Below, piece after piece: positions 28,601 through 39,977 of a stretch of 64,000 nucleotides of DNA. The stretch comes from Lagopus muta (taxonomy: Eukaryota; Chordata; Aves; Galliformes; Phasianidae), in the NCBI RefSeq assembly GCF_023343835.1, contig NC_064437.1, positions 53,084,972-53,148,971 on the forward strand, read 5' to 3'. The notes below the pieces were generated by a model that did no database searches, was not told where the DNA came from, and saw nothing but the letters and a program-made list of their open reading frames with translations. The position numbers and the translations under genes were made by a program. How positions within the stretch are numbered: position 1 is the stretch's first letter; the number at the start of each line of letters is the position of its first letter.

Positions 28601-31600
28601 TGTCACATGGAGGATGTGAGTGTTTGTCATCTGTACAGAATGCTGATGCCTTTCAAACCTTCATGTTAGAAGTTCTTAATACCTTCTGCTGCAATCTTTA
28701 ACCTCTCTTCTGTCTAGCAGCTGCATCTTAAAGAGCAGATGGAATTGTCTCGAGGATGGCAGGTCCTAATCTCAGTAACAGCTCCTATCCATTACAGAGT
28801 ATAAGTGAAATGATCTGTGAGTGGGTTTATCTCAGATCCCACATAGCATTTTTTCTCCGCGGCAGCAAGGAGGGGAAATTATCAGGCAGTGAAGAAAAGC
28901 TGTTTATTTTTAACTTACCCTTTCTTTTTAAGTTCTATTTCATAATTAAAAAAAGATAAGACATGGAAACCAATGACTGTTCACAGCTAAAGGAATAAGC
29001 TGATCTCAAGTTCACTGCGGAGATCGTGATAAGGAATGAGTAACACGGCAGGGCCTGGGGTCTCTCACTCCTTCCCTGTCCTGCTGGAGCAGCACAGAGT
29101 GGTGAGCTGCCTTTCAGAGGTGGCACAGGATGGCTGATTTACAGGGTGCTGTTTACAAGGCTCACTGCTGCCTCTGGTGAACTACTCCTCACCTGTCAGA
29201 CAGGGCTGCTGCCCCGTGTCTTACTAATCTTGGTCAGTTTGGCTTCCTCCGAGTGACAGGAGGACAGCCCTCTGATTCATGCCAGCTGCTGGATGCTCTG
29301 TTGCTCAGCAGGTGCATTACACTTCTGATCTCTGTTCCTAGTGGATAGTTGTACCCTAAACTAAATCATTCCTGTACTTAGCATTCTGTCTTCCATCATT
29401 GCTCTTGGCTCCGTATTTTTTCTCCCAACTTCTGCACACAGCAGTAAGAGGGCCAGAGTGAATTTGGAGTTGGCTGTTACTGCAAAGAGTTCTTCCTTTG
29501 CCAGTGGAGCTGACAAACAGAATTAGGAAATGAGTCTTCCTGGAGAGGTGACTGCATGCTCCTGCAGCAGCAGGACACTGACAGGCTGTTCTGAAATAAC
29601 CTCACAAAACACTGATTCCCTCCTCTGACTTGTCTCTGCAGCGCTGGAGGGCAGTTGAGCTGTGAAAAGAGTGCCATGGGACCATCTCACCAAGCAGCCA
29701 CTTCTGAGTCCCTTTTTTATGGCCAGCCCTCATTTGGGTGATGTCCTTTGAGTTCTGCCATAGTGGGAACTTGCACTTAGCCTGCGTAGGGCAGGGTACT
29801 CTTCTTTTCCACTTTGCACCCTATGTCATGCTCATGGCTGCACGTAAGCTTCTGTAATGCAAACTTCAGATGCTGATATTGTTGATATCTGTGTTTCTGT
29901 TAAGCTCTGAGACCAAGTGGTAACAGCCTAGGAAGGAAATTCCTGTTTAAGAGAACTGTTTCAAGCATACGTTTTACCCAGGAGTACTGAGCTATATGGT
30001 TCCTGGTAGGAAGATTATTGCCACTTGCCGTCTCACAAATGCTTTAGGAATGGATTTGTCCAAGCAGTGCTTTGAAGCTAAAAAGTATTGTGGGCCTCTT
30101 GCTGTCCCCGAGACAGGAGAGCAGATAGTTCATTAGGGCAGAGATGTATAGCTACGAATGTGCAGTGCTGGGAGCAGAGCAAGGCAGCAGCATAAGCAGA
30201 GTGATTTGGCTGCAGCGACTATAGGCAACAAAAAGGTATCTCCTGGGCAGGAAAACCTGGATGTGCAGCTCCACTTGTTTCTAATGCCAGAATTCATTAC
30301 AGACTTGGTTTTACCTTGGTGTCTATCAAGTTTGTTCCCATCGGCAGAGAAGTGCAGTGCTCAGTACGGAGGCTGAACTGAGCCACTGTAGAAGCCAACA
30401 TTTAAGCAGATTGTGAATTGTAATTAGCAAGCAAGTGGTGTGCTGACAAACTAGCATCGTGAGGAGCTGGGGGTCAGGCAAGCCTGTGTTTGCATAGTGC
30501 CTACTGTGTTACGTTTGGGTGTGTGCATGTGGTGATTAGCTGCTTCACTTAATGAGATCACATTTACATCTCCTGTGATGTAATTGCATTTGGGAACTGC
30601 TGCTGCCATAGTTAGAGGCTCATCCACTATTCTTGTGAAAGCAGAAACTGTAGATTTGAGGACTGTTCCTTACTGGCATTAAGAATATTTTCGTGCCCAC
30701 CTCCATTTTATTAGTCATGTACCAAATATTGACTGTTAAAGCCATTTATGTTGCAAAAACAGGTGCCAGAGATGTGATCTACCCCAGCCTTGTTGTAAGG
30801 CTGTGCAAAGGCACCTGCACTGATTCTTCTGCTGCATTTGACTGTCTTTGGCAGGTTTTGGAAGTGGTACGCTCCAACTATGACACGCTGACCCTGAAGC
30901 TGCAGGATGGACTGGATCAGTACGAGCGTTACTCTGAGCAGCATAAGGAGGCTGCCTTCTTCAAAGAGCTGGTAAGCTGCAGGATCAACGGCTCTGTTCT
31001 GAAGCTTTTGCTTAGGATCTGAGTGGAGGCATTTGGGGTATAGTTGAGCAGCCCAATTTGTTGGGGGCTGCACCCAAAGGTGGGGCAAGGAGTTGAATCC
31101 AAACAAATGCTGTGTGTTGGCTGATCTGAAACCCTGTAGCTCCCTGCCCTGCAGCATATGGCTAAGGAGGAACCACCAGGCTGTGAGGCCATCAGATAGT
31201 CTCTGTTCCTTCTCTGTGTGGGGATCTAACATGCTTTGTGGTGATGAGTGTGCATGTTGGAAGAGCTGACTTCTCCTTGGTTTTTTTGCATAGAGCACAT
31301 GAGTCTTTTTGCTGTTGTTAGTGAGGCTGCACACTGTGGGGCTGAGCAGTGTGTGGTGCTGGTCACACACCTGCCTGCACAGGCTTTCCTCCATCGCTCC
31401 CAAAATCAGGTTCCCAGGGAAAGAAAGCAACAGCATTCTCTAGCAACGTCCCTTCCTTAGAGAGCAAATGGTAGGAAGCATAACAAAAAGCAATTCACTG
31501 AAGACAAAGCAGCGTCCATATAATCTGGGCCGGTGTTCTTCAGCAGGCCAATTTGCTCGCCCTGCTGCAGGGAGCTGCGTTTCGGTTGTTGGATCAGGGC

Positions 31601-34600
31601 ATTTCCCATCCAACAGAGCCGGTGTTTTTGTAGTGGCTGGTAGCCCTGAAGGAAAGCCTGTTTTTTCCTCGCTTTAAAATCGTTTCGACTTGAGCGAGAG
31701 GAGCATTCTCTGACTGGCAGCTCTTTCCACCAGTTTGAGCAGTGATTGTCTCTTGCAGCTCTGTCCGCTGATTGATGAGTAACAGAGGCCAGCCCACTCC
31801 ATCACGAGCCTGCATGAGTCTGGGACTGTTACGCCTCCTTCTGTCTAATGTGCTCCAGAGCAGGCGTGCCTGAGTTGCTTTTGATCCCTTATGCAGCATG
31901 CTGTTTAACCTTTTAATGTTTTTAGGTCATTTCAGTACTAACCACCGAGTTAGGATGTGGGCAAAAGCCACTTCTGACCACTTTTATGTTTTTCTTTGCT
32001 GCTTTGTGCCTGTTCTTTTTCCTGCCTTGCTGTTTGATACCATATCCAGAATGCACGCGAGGTAGCCTCCTTGTAACAGGCTTCTGTAGCCTGGCAATAG
32101 AACACATCCATGTTCCTGCTGTCATCTGCTCTGTCCCAGGGGTTCCTGCCCTCCTCAGCCAGCTTCTCCTTCCCCAGCCTCTCGGCCACGTGCTTCCTGT
32201 GTGCCCTGCTTTCCATTTGGCCTGGCAGGAGCTCTGGCTGATTGATTAAAATGGCATTCTCAGCTCTAAGATCATCACAGCTACAGAACAGTTTGGCTTA
32301 TTTTTTTTTCCTTGTAGCCCCTTTTTTGTGTATGTGTGATTCCTCCAAATTCTGCATCATTTAAGAATCTGTTTAACGTAATCCAGGCCCCCCTCTGAAA
32401 ATTACCACTCCAGCCACCCCTGGGACCTTCTCCTCAAGAGCAAGTGATGCCTGAATAATTACTGTCTAAACAGGCTGATTGACCCAGTTGTGAAACAGTT
32501 TAATCCACACTTCTCTCGATGCCCTGAGAATTGGGACCCTATTAAAGGTTTTTTACTCACAGCTACAGAAAATCCCCTGCTTTCCATTAAGCTGTTCCCT
32601 CAGCACAGCAGGAAATCAACGTGATAGGTTATGATTTGTCTTCGGCAAACCTGGCTCTCCTGTCATCCACGCTGTTTTTCCTCCAGGTGCACAGAAACGG
32701 ATGGCTTTATTAATTGTTCTCACAGCTCATCGAAAAGGCCCTGCCCTGTTCTCCCCAAATCCTCTTCAGACTGGAGAGCTGCCTTCATTTTACTTCAGCT
32801 GTGGTTGTTGCTGGTGTGGTGCTGGGTAACCTCCCCATATCTGGTGTGCTGTGCTCAGCTGTTGAGATTGCAGGATTTCGTGGAGGGGGAAAGGTGAAGT
32901 GGATTTGTTTTGTGGGCCCTCCTAGTGAAAGAGCAGGGCTGCTGGGGAGCTGCTGGTTTTCAGTACAATTTCCAAGCTCACCCTGGTATCATCCTGTCTT
33001 CCTAAACAAGGTTTGTTTTGCAATTAACTCTTTCCAGGTTCTGCCTGGCTTTCTTGTCCCTATCTCTAACTGTGGGATAAAGCAAACCCTGCTCGGTGGG
33101 GAATGACGTGCAGGAGCCATTTTCCTCTCCAGCCTTCTTTTCATCTCTCTTTGCTCCCATTAAGTGGGTGAGCAGAAACTTCCCCAGGCCATTCTCTTGG
33201 CTCCTTTATGCTTAGAAATCTTGTTCTCACTCCTTTGACATGCTTTGGTAATGCACTGCTTCAGTGCTCTGGCTTTGCCTCTGTGCTGCTCTTTCTTGCT
33301 AATCCCAAAGAAAAATCTGCTTTCTTCTCCCATTCCCTGTTCAAAGAAGTTTTCAAAGGCTTTGTGACATTGTGGTGGAAGGTGATGTGCAGAGTGTTTG
33401 TATCAGCTGGGTTTTCTGGCCTGTTGTGCCACCTTTGGGGACCCAGAAAAAGGAAGTTAGGAGGTTTTCTAACTTTTTTTTCTTCTTTTTCTTTGAAACA
33501 CTGGGGATGACATTTGAGGTCCGTGCTGCTTTGATACAGTGAGCAGTGTGGATGTGGGCTTCTGGACCCTCACGTTGCAGCTGCAGCAATACACAGACAC
33601 CCAGCATCTTTCCAAACGGCTCACTGTCTGCAGCTGGATGGGTTTCAGTGGAGTCTCAAAATAGTCTGGTTAGGGATTGATTTCTGCAGGGGAAATTACA
33701 CTAATTTGACTTTTAATTAGATATAGCAGTCAGCGTAAACCTTCCTCCCATTGTACAAATCTCTTAAGAGCTGCTTGTTGATTGGAAACAGGTTTAATTG
33801 ATGGAACTTGCTACAAGATAGGAGTAACAGTACGGTGTTGCACAAATCCAGCTATAATGACCCAAACTAGAACTGAATAATGTTTTCCTCTCACGGTCAA
33901 TGCCTCCCATTCTTTCATCCTTTCCTCTGCTCTTTGTTCTCCAAGTGATGCATTTCATGCATTTCCCATTTCTCCAAAGTCTGTGAGCTAAATGAGATCC
34001 AAGCTACTAATAGAGAGCAAACAATTCTAAAAGCTCTTCAGCGTGCTCTGTACAGAAGCAGGAGAGGACACACACTGCTTTATTTCCTTGCAGAACGAAT
34101 GTTACAGCTCTGAGCTTACTTTCTGGGGCTTGTATCTGCCTTCCTGAAGAGGTCTGGCAGCTCCCACGCCAGCAGCCTGCTGCTGCTCCAGAAGTGCTCC
34201 TGGGAGTATCCTTGTGGCTGGAGCAGCTCGGCCAGCCTGCAGGAAGCTCCTCAAGTTCCTCCTTGCTGCAGGCGGACACCTGGCTGCTGGCTGCTCGTCC
34301 AACCCCAAAAGAGGAATAAGCTCCAGCTCCCTGTGCTGAGCCTTGGTGCTGGAGATGATTCAATTTAGCTTTGATTTGAGCTATTCTTACCTTTAGAGCC
34401 GGTCGACTCAGAACTGCTTGTTATGTTGGAGCAGAAGAAATGCTGGGCAGAGATCTGCAGAGATGTCAGGGTCCTTTTGTGTGCCATTATCCCGCCTGCT
34501 TCTCTCCCAGATTTGTGCTAGGGCAGATCCAGGTCTGTCTCGACTACTTTTGGCCTACGTTGGAGTAAGCTGTTCTTGAAACCTGGATCTATCTTGAAGT

Positions 34601-37600
34601 GAAAACCTCAGCTATCCATTCCCTTGCTTCACAACCTGCAGGGTTAAAAGTATTTCCTCTTTTCCAATGTAAATCTTTTGTCTTAAATTAAGCTAAATAT
34701 TTCTTGCCCCATCCCTGGGGAGCCAGGGAGGTATTATTACTCATTGTTCTCTTCCTGACCTCATTTTACATATTGGAGAGTGTTTGCTCTGTTCCTCCTA
34801 AACCTTCTCTTTGCAGACTAAATAGGCTTAATTTCTTCTGCTCTGCCCCACAGCTACAATTTCTGCTAAGCCTTGTGCTCTCAGCATTTGTCAGTTCAGC
34901 TTCTCTGCTGCCTCACCGTCCTTACAAACCTGTATATGTGTATGAATTCAGTGCCTCCTACAGCTGATGCCTGGCCCCAGCAGCAGTTCCTGAAGCCAGG
35001 GGCTCGTTTCTGCTTGTTCCTTCTGTTGTTGGGACCCACAGAAATGCTCCTGGACAGAACAGGGATGCTGGCTTACACTACTTGCAGCATCTTTCTGCCC
35101 TGCCTCTTCCCCCATCCCATCCCCCAGGGCTGCAGGAGGGGCCTCACCAGTATAAACTCCTCCTTCAGCCCCCGGTATCAGATCCCTTATTTTGCTTCTA
35201 TTTATTTCATCCCTCAGTGCTTTTAAAAAGCACAAAGCACTAACCAGGTCAGCAACAGCCTTATTATCACAGGCTCCGAGTCTCTGGGAACTGTAATCCC
35301 GTTGTTTGGATGAGCTCGTGTCACTTTTGCTTTCTGTCGCTGCTGCACAGGCGCTGACACAGATGATGTTTGACTCTGTTTTCTCGTTGCCGAGTGCAGC
35401 TGAGATGGAGCCCAGTGTGGGGCAGGCACTCAGGGATGGGAGCTGCTGTGCCACGTGGCTGCCCACCTCTTCCTGCAGGCTGCGGGGGTGGCCACAAGTC
35501 AGGCATCATTAAGGGGGGAAGATGCTCCTCGGAGACAGCTGGCCATGCAGCATCAAGTTCAGGGCACTCAGCACAGAATATGCAGCAAACTGGCTGCATC
35601 AAGTCCTCTAGAGCTATCACAGTTTCATGCTGAGCTGTGTCAAAGCCGCTGTGCTTCCCGAGAACCAAAAAGCATCCCTTGGCTAAAACATCTTGCTTTC
35701 TCTCCATCAGGTTCGGTCCATCAGCATCAACGTGAGGAAGAATCTTGCTTTCAACACGCTGAGCCAGGAGCTCCTGCTGAAGGAATTCTCCACCATCTCT
35801 TGAAGCAGAGACGCTGCCGCTGCACAGGGCTGACTAGAGATGGGCCTGGCTGGACAGGGACACCCATCTGCAGCCTTCCACCTGCAGAATGGACTGCACT
35901 TCTTCCAGGGGAGAGCCTTGCTGCTGTGTGTTTGATCCCAAAGGCGTGTGTTTCTATGGGACTGTGGCTGAGGAGAGGTGGTCGGCCTATGGAGGAGGAG
36001 GAAGCGATTCTGTACGGTGCCAGGGGGGTGGGCAGCTGTTTCTGTGAAGCAGCAATGGGAGATTCCCTCTGCAGCCTCAGGGAGGATGAACTGGAAGCCT
36101 TCGTAGCAGAGGTGAGGAGAGCTCACAACCAAAAGAATAAACTCACTCCGGCTGTGTGAGGCAGTGCTGGGTGGAGGTCGCTCGTCTGTTCTGTGGGAAA
36201 GTTCTCCAAGCCCTAAAAGCTCTCTGGATCAACCGTCCCTCCTGCACCATAGGTCAAATCCACTGCCGTCCTGCTGGGAAATCGGGGGGATGTAAGATCA
36301 GTTCCCAGGAGAGTAGGCTCCAATCACTGCTGGTTTCACGTCAGACAGTGTTGCTTGAACCAAACCATCAAATTACTGAAGAAGGAGAAATTTTGCTTCC
36401 AAGGTCTGGTTGAGCCAGCGTGAGGGATACTGGCCACCAAAGTGAGTGCTGTGTAACTGGAGGCCAGCTCCGGTTGGGGTCACTGCTGCTTCCAGCAGCC
36501 CAGCACATCTCTGCTGTTTATAGGTTGGAGGGAAATTTTTAGATATTCCACTTCCATGGGGCAGAGGAGGGCCGTGTCCCTCCCCACTCCCCTTGCTGCC
36601 CATCAGAGACTGCATTGTGACAATCCTCTTCCTCACAGGAACGTCTGTCTTGCCTGTGTTTGCAAGTGCATGGTGAGCTTCCTGAGCTGACGAGTCCCCA
36701 GTTTTTCCTTGTGTGTAGCTTGCAGCTACTGCAGTTAAAACACAGATGCAGAAGTAGTTAATTCACTTTCTAGCTTGTCCTTCTGTTTTCCCTAAGCAGC
36801 CTGCAGCAAACTTCCAAGCGAAGAGCTCCAGGACGGTGCTTAGGGGCACAGGGAGACCTTTCTGCTCAGTGTGTGGAGGAGCCCAGGGAGGGCAGAACCT
36901 GTGCTGAGTGCCGTGTCGGGCTGCCAACTCAGGGATATGCAGCATAAACACCTTCTCCCTGCTGTGCATTTTCAGCTCCCAGCAGTGATGTTAGGACCTG
37001 GCTCCGTAGGTTGAACTAAAGAAGTTGTTTGCATCCCAGATCTCCCTTTTTTTTTTTTTTCTACAAAATGAGAAGGAAAAAACAAGTGCCTCTTCCTGCC
37101 CTTAGCCTCACAGGTTGGAGTGCTTATTCTCTGCCAGTTTTAGGCAATGTTTATTCATGTCAACACGTACCAATTACTTTCATGTTTCATCTTTACCTGC
37201 CGTGAGGATGGGAAACCTAAAGCTGCGTCCTTGGCTGCAGAGCCTGCTAGGTGCTGTGTCCTCCTTGGGAGCATCAGCTTCTCCCCACAGAGGCTGCTTG
37301 CTGCAGCATGGAGCTGGCTGGCTTCTGTCAGCTGAGCCAGATCCCTACCTGCTGCTGTGCCATGTGGGTGCGTGTCAGCAGGATGCTGCTGGGCCAGCAA
37401 ACGGGCTGCAGGAAGCCACTCAGCTCAAGAGCAGGCTGGGGCATGTGGAAGGTGCTCATTTCTCCACTGGCAAAGGGGTAGGAATGATCGCTGTCTCTCT
37501 TGTGCTGTCCCCTTGCTGTGATGAACCTGGGCTGTGGGTGGGAGCAGCTCCTGAGGTTGTCCCCACCAGAGGCTGAGCTGGGGAAGACTGCCATGCACGT

Positions 37601-37690
37601 CCCCTTGTCATAGTGTCACCACCCCAAGCACTGTAAATGGATGTACATACGTACCTAGAGCTCAATAAATAGCAGAGCCCTGCCTGTGTG
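1..37690 (+). CDS. ARMH3: ARMH3 (C10orf76 orthologue), 3' part of gene: last three coding exons and 3' UTR
   Basis: Three exons join in frame, at 10674-10752, 30855-30971 and 35711-35803, and give the last 95 residues of an armadillo-like helical domain protein ending KEFSTIS-stop. The joined sequence agrees almost residue for residue with the C-terminus of human ARMH3/C10orf76 as I recall it. That protein is about 690 residues, so roughly the first 85 percent lies upstream of this window. Known for the family: ARMH3 is a cytosolic, Golgi-associated partner of phosphatidylinositol 4-kinase beta that supports Golgi PI4P. The exons visible here fall in its C-terminal DUF1741-type helical region. 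All three splice junctions have AG acceptors, and both internal donors are GTAAG. The intron phases (2 into the first exon, then 0 and 0) keep one open frame. The gene reads toward KCNIP2, as in human. The 3' end near 37690 is inferred from a poly(A) signal. Confidence 0.93.
1841..1908. repeat. T/G-rich low-complexity tract
   Basis: An imperfect TTTG/TTGTT-rich tract, with almost no A or C, in the ARMH3 intron. Confidence 0.75.
10674..10752 (+). CDS. ARMH3: ARMH3 coding exon (third from last)
   Basis: This exon encodes the third base of an Arg codon followed by 26 residues beginning [13 protein letters not shown] and ending QLSEDQ. A pyrimidine-rich acceptor (ttctttgtttcag) precedes it and a strong donor (gtaagcc) follows it. 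It enters in phase 2 and leaves in phase 0. In recalled human ARMH3 the same segment follows THALVNIR, which agrees with the split Arg codon. I could not find the preceding exon (encoding GQWKEAASKVTHALVNI in human) between 1 and 10673, so it is probably upstream of the window. Confidence 0.95.
27133..27149. repeat. T17 homopolymer
   Basis: A run of 17 T in the large ARMH3 intron. No retrotransposed sequence was recognised next to it. Confidence 0.8.
28283..28369 (+). mobile_element. CR1-type LINE 3' end fragment
   Basis: The stretch with aggatcttaggggtctttt, then ccaaccttgatgattctatg, matches the conserved 3' end of avian CR1 retrotransposons, including the terminal ATTCTATGA unit. Only about 90 bp are recognisable, so it is a heavily 5'-truncated copy in + orientation. 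It is the main sign that the DNA is avian. Confidence 0.75.
30855..30971 (+). CDS. ARMH3: ARMH3 coding exon (second from last)
   Basis: This 117-nt exon has phase 0 at both ends and encodes 39 residues, from [16 protein letters not shown] to AAFFKEL. The acceptor is ctttggcag and the donor gtaagctg. It is a helical, charged segment ([10 protein letters not shown]) near the end of the armadillo-like domain. It differs from recalled human sequence at only about one position, which indicates strong purifying selection. An intron of about 20.1 kb separates it from the preceding exon. Confidence 0.96.
30972..35710 (+). other. ARMH3: ARMH3 last intron, about 4.7 kb
   Basis: This intron is bounded by gtaagctg and ctccatcag. 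A 241-codon antisense open frame (30711-31436) overlaps the preceding exon and intron and is judged to be chance. AT-rich stretches around 32440-32600 and 33660-33860 are the only parts that stand out. No repeat family was recognised. Confidence 0.85.
35711..35803 (+). CDS. ARMH3: ARMH3 terminal coding exon with stop
   Basis: This exon begins after ctccatcag and encodes 30 residues ([14 protein letters not shown] to KEFSTIS) followed by TGA at 35801-35803. It enters in phase 0 from the exon at 30855. The sequence matches the recalled human C-terminus apart from a few conservative changes. The 3' UTR follows directly. A longer open frame in another phase overlaps this exon and is a chance shadow. 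Confidence 0.96.
   Translation, partial: VRSISINVRKNLAFNTLSQELLLKEFSTIS
36136..36141 (+). terminator. ARMH3: candidate proximal poly(A) signal of ARMH3
   Basis: The sequence is AATAAA, about 330 nt after the stop codon. A moderately GT-rich stretch (ggctgtgtgaggcagtgctgggtgg) begins about 10 nt downstream. The context is weaker than at the distal site. Confidence 0.4.
37664..37669 (+). terminator. ARMH3: candidate distal poly(A) signal of ARMH3
   Basis: The sequence is AATAAA, with upstream TGTA motifs at about 37632-37645 (CFIm type) and a strong GT-rich downstream element. This is the best 3' end for ARMH3 in the window and gives a 3' UTR of about 1.9 kb. Confidence 0.65.
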
Positions 37691-39599
37691 GTGTGTGCAA
37701 TGTTTGTCACCACGGGGAGAGCTGGGGGTGGCCCTGTGCCCAGCAGGTGCTGTGTTGGCAACCAGAGCTGAGCAGAAAGCCATGGAGCTCCAACGTCCTG
37801 CCCAAGGCTGGTTGTGACCCCAGGCTTTCCTGTGTCCCATCCGCACCCTTGAGTGTATTTTCTTACACCTAATTCATAACCCAGTCTATTATTGGAAGAG
37901 CTGTTTCCGAGGCTTGGCGAGTGTGGGGAGAAATCAGATTCCTGCCTTTAAATTAGGCTGCCGCTGCAGGGAAACAAATAATTTACAAAATAATGACCAA
38001 ATTCTGTAGGAGAAAAATGGAGTTTGAGCTAAACTTTGGAGAGAGTTATTAAAAATTGATTTGCAAGTGCTGCTGTGATTTTTGCTATCAGCCTCATGGC
38101 TCGTACAGGTCCCATTTTTCAAGCCAAGCTGAGGAAGAGGTGGCTCTCGGGAGGGGGGGGACCCTCCTCATCCTGCTTGGTGGCCTTTCAGGAAGCTGCA
38201 AGGGAAGCAGTAACGTTGGGGAGCTTCAGGCAGCCGGCTGGGGCAGCGTGCAGCAGGCCTTTGCCTGGACCATGCGGTGAGTAGGAATCATAGGTCAGGC
38301 TTACATCGCCTGCTGCCCACCTGTGCTGCAGGACTTTGCCCGGCTCTGCGGCTGATGAAGTTCATGCTGGGCTCTGCTCGGCGGCCTCTGCCCTCCTGTG
38401 CCGTCCCTCCAGGGCTAATTGAATCACGGGGCTGGAATTGAATCCAATTGAATAGATCAAATGAGCTGGGTTTGCCACTTGCTCGCTGTGTCCCACCAGC
38501 CTGCTGCTGGATCTGGGAGCTCTTGGAGTCCCACGATGGGACGGGGAGGCTGTTGGCAGCCCTGGGCTGTGCTCTGCCTGGTGCTGCTGAGGCAGGAGAG
38601 CCTTCAGCCCTTGCTGTGACCTGCAGCCCCACTGCGTTCTGGAGCCAGCAGTGCTGGGCACCGTCTCCAAACTGGGATTAATGGCACGTGCTGAGAGGGG
38701 CTATTGATGACCGTGGCTTTAAAATACTGCTAACAGTGGATAAAGCCTCGTGATTTAGAGCACTCGGCAATTACATCTCTGAATTTTCCTAAAGATAGGA
38801 TCAGACTCTACGCCCTCCTCTCTGCTTTTCCGATAGAATTAATGGGGATGGAGATATGCAATTAGACAAGGCAAAGGCTGGGAGGGCAGATCGATGCCTC
38901 GTGGTTACCTAATGAAGTGTTAAACTACGCCTTCTTCCCTCCCCGTGCCCCACAGCGGTGTGATGGGCTGATCCCAGCGGGCTACCGGGGTGAGAGCTCC
39001 CGTGGCCTTCCGCCTGGGTTTGCTGTCCTGCTGTGCCGGGCTCTTTGCGCCGTGCACGTGGGAGCGGCTCAGGATGAGGGCTTGGTGATGAGCCTGGGAT
39101 TTTTGGTGGGGTCTGCAGGAGCGGTTGCTGCCAGCAGCTGCTCCCAGCCCTGTCTCATCCCCTCTCCTCCACACCAGAGAAAGCTGTGCTGGCCGCACGC
39201 TGTACTGTCACAGCCGTCCCCATGGAGCGGCAGTGCTGCTCTCCTTTATCTAAGCGGTGCTGACAGGTGACTGATGGGCCACCTGGGAAATGCACCTCGT
39301 GCCGGGCTCGATGCCATCGGCTGATGTTCAGCCCTGTGAGTGCACACGGGTGGCACCGGGGGTACAACACCCCTAGTGCCCTGCAGAACTGAGCAGGGAT
39401 GGATGGGGCAGGCAAGGTACAGCTGGCTCCCGGGGCCGGTCGCGGGAGACGTGCCCAGCGAGGGGGCTGTCCCCATTTCTATGCCGCGGGGCAGCGGGCC
39501 GTCCATGGGGCTGCCCCACGGCACCCCCTGCCCCCCAACAAGCCCCCCGCCTTTCTCAGCCTGGCACGGCATCTCTGGCTGTGCTGCAGGAGCGCTGAG
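37691..39599. other. intergenic region ARMH3-KCNIP2
   Basis: No gene is supported here. GC content rises toward the KCNIP2 CpG island. A distinctly AT-richer, non-repetitive block at about 38680-38925 contains a CACGTG E-box and a WGATAR site (aaagatagg). It is a candidate conserved regulatory element about 2.2 kb upstream of the KCNIP2 start codon. The long open frames here are in GC-rich sequence without domains. Confidence 0.6.
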
Positions 39600-39967
39600 C
39601 GGGGATAAAAATAGCCGCGTTCACCTCCCGAAGGACCGGGGCTGAGCAGAAGTCGATCCGCTTCCCCGCGCAGCGCCGCTGGGCTGGCCGTGCCCGCGGC
39701 GCTGATCCCGGGCAGCTGGAGCCCGTGGGGCGCAGCTGGCAGCGCTCCCTTCGTGGCACCCCGAGTGTGCAGCCGCTCCCGGGGCCTGCCGGTGCGCGGG
39801 GTGGGGACGCGATGCGGTGGCCGAGCGCAGCGGTGCAGGACCCGCAGGTGGGGGGGCTGGAGGCGTCCCGGGGGTTCCTCTCCGGCTCTGCGGCCGCAGG
39901 GAGGGAGCGTGTTTCCCCAGCAGCTCTCCGAGCGTTTCTCCGCCGCGTTTTCTTCGCTAAATGGCTC

Positions 39968-39977
39968 TTATTTTTAG
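39968..39977. promoter_or_regulatory. MEF2 consensus site
   Basis: TTATTTTTAG is an exact match to YTAWWWWTAR on the opposite strand. It lies in the KCNIP2 CpG island about 1.07 kb before the exon 1a start codon. It is one of three exact matches near KCNIP2 first exons. Confidence 0.45.

Larger units (their letters stand above)
10753..30854 (+). other. ARMH3: ARMH3 large intron, about 20.1 kb
   Basis: This intron is bounded by a GTAAGC donor and an AG acceptor. I see no coding exon of ARMH3 inside it, because the flanking exons join without any missing residue. Contents seen: a short CR1 LINE 3' fragment (28283-28369), a 17-T run (27133-27149), and AT-rich stretches with homeodomain/POU-like motifs, for example 16800-16990 and 21360-21620, that look like candidate conserved noncoding elements. 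Open frames on either strand show no recognisable family. Confidence 0.85.
35804..37690 (+). other. ARMH3: ARMH3 3' untranslated region (extent inferred)
   Basis: This is noncoding sequence after the ARMH3 stop codon. It contains two AATAAA hexamers, at 36136-36141 and 37664-37669. The second is preceded by TGTA motifs (ctgtaaatggatgtacatac) and followed by a GT-rich stretch (tgtgtggtgtgtgcaatgtttgt), a typical cleavage context. I therefore place the main end just after 37680. A T run lies at about 37047-37060. No further coding sequence is supported. Confidence 0.6.

Noticed and set aside
30711-31436. 241-codon open frame on the minus strand
   Set aside because: It overlaps a conserved ARMH3 exon on the opposite strand, shows no domain, and carries residues typical of antisense translation of coding and intron sequence.
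39604-39614. gataaaaatag as a TATA box for KCNIP2
   Set aside because: It is 1.4 kb before the start codon inside a CpG island, which usually has dispersed initiation. It is mentioned only as a weak possibility.
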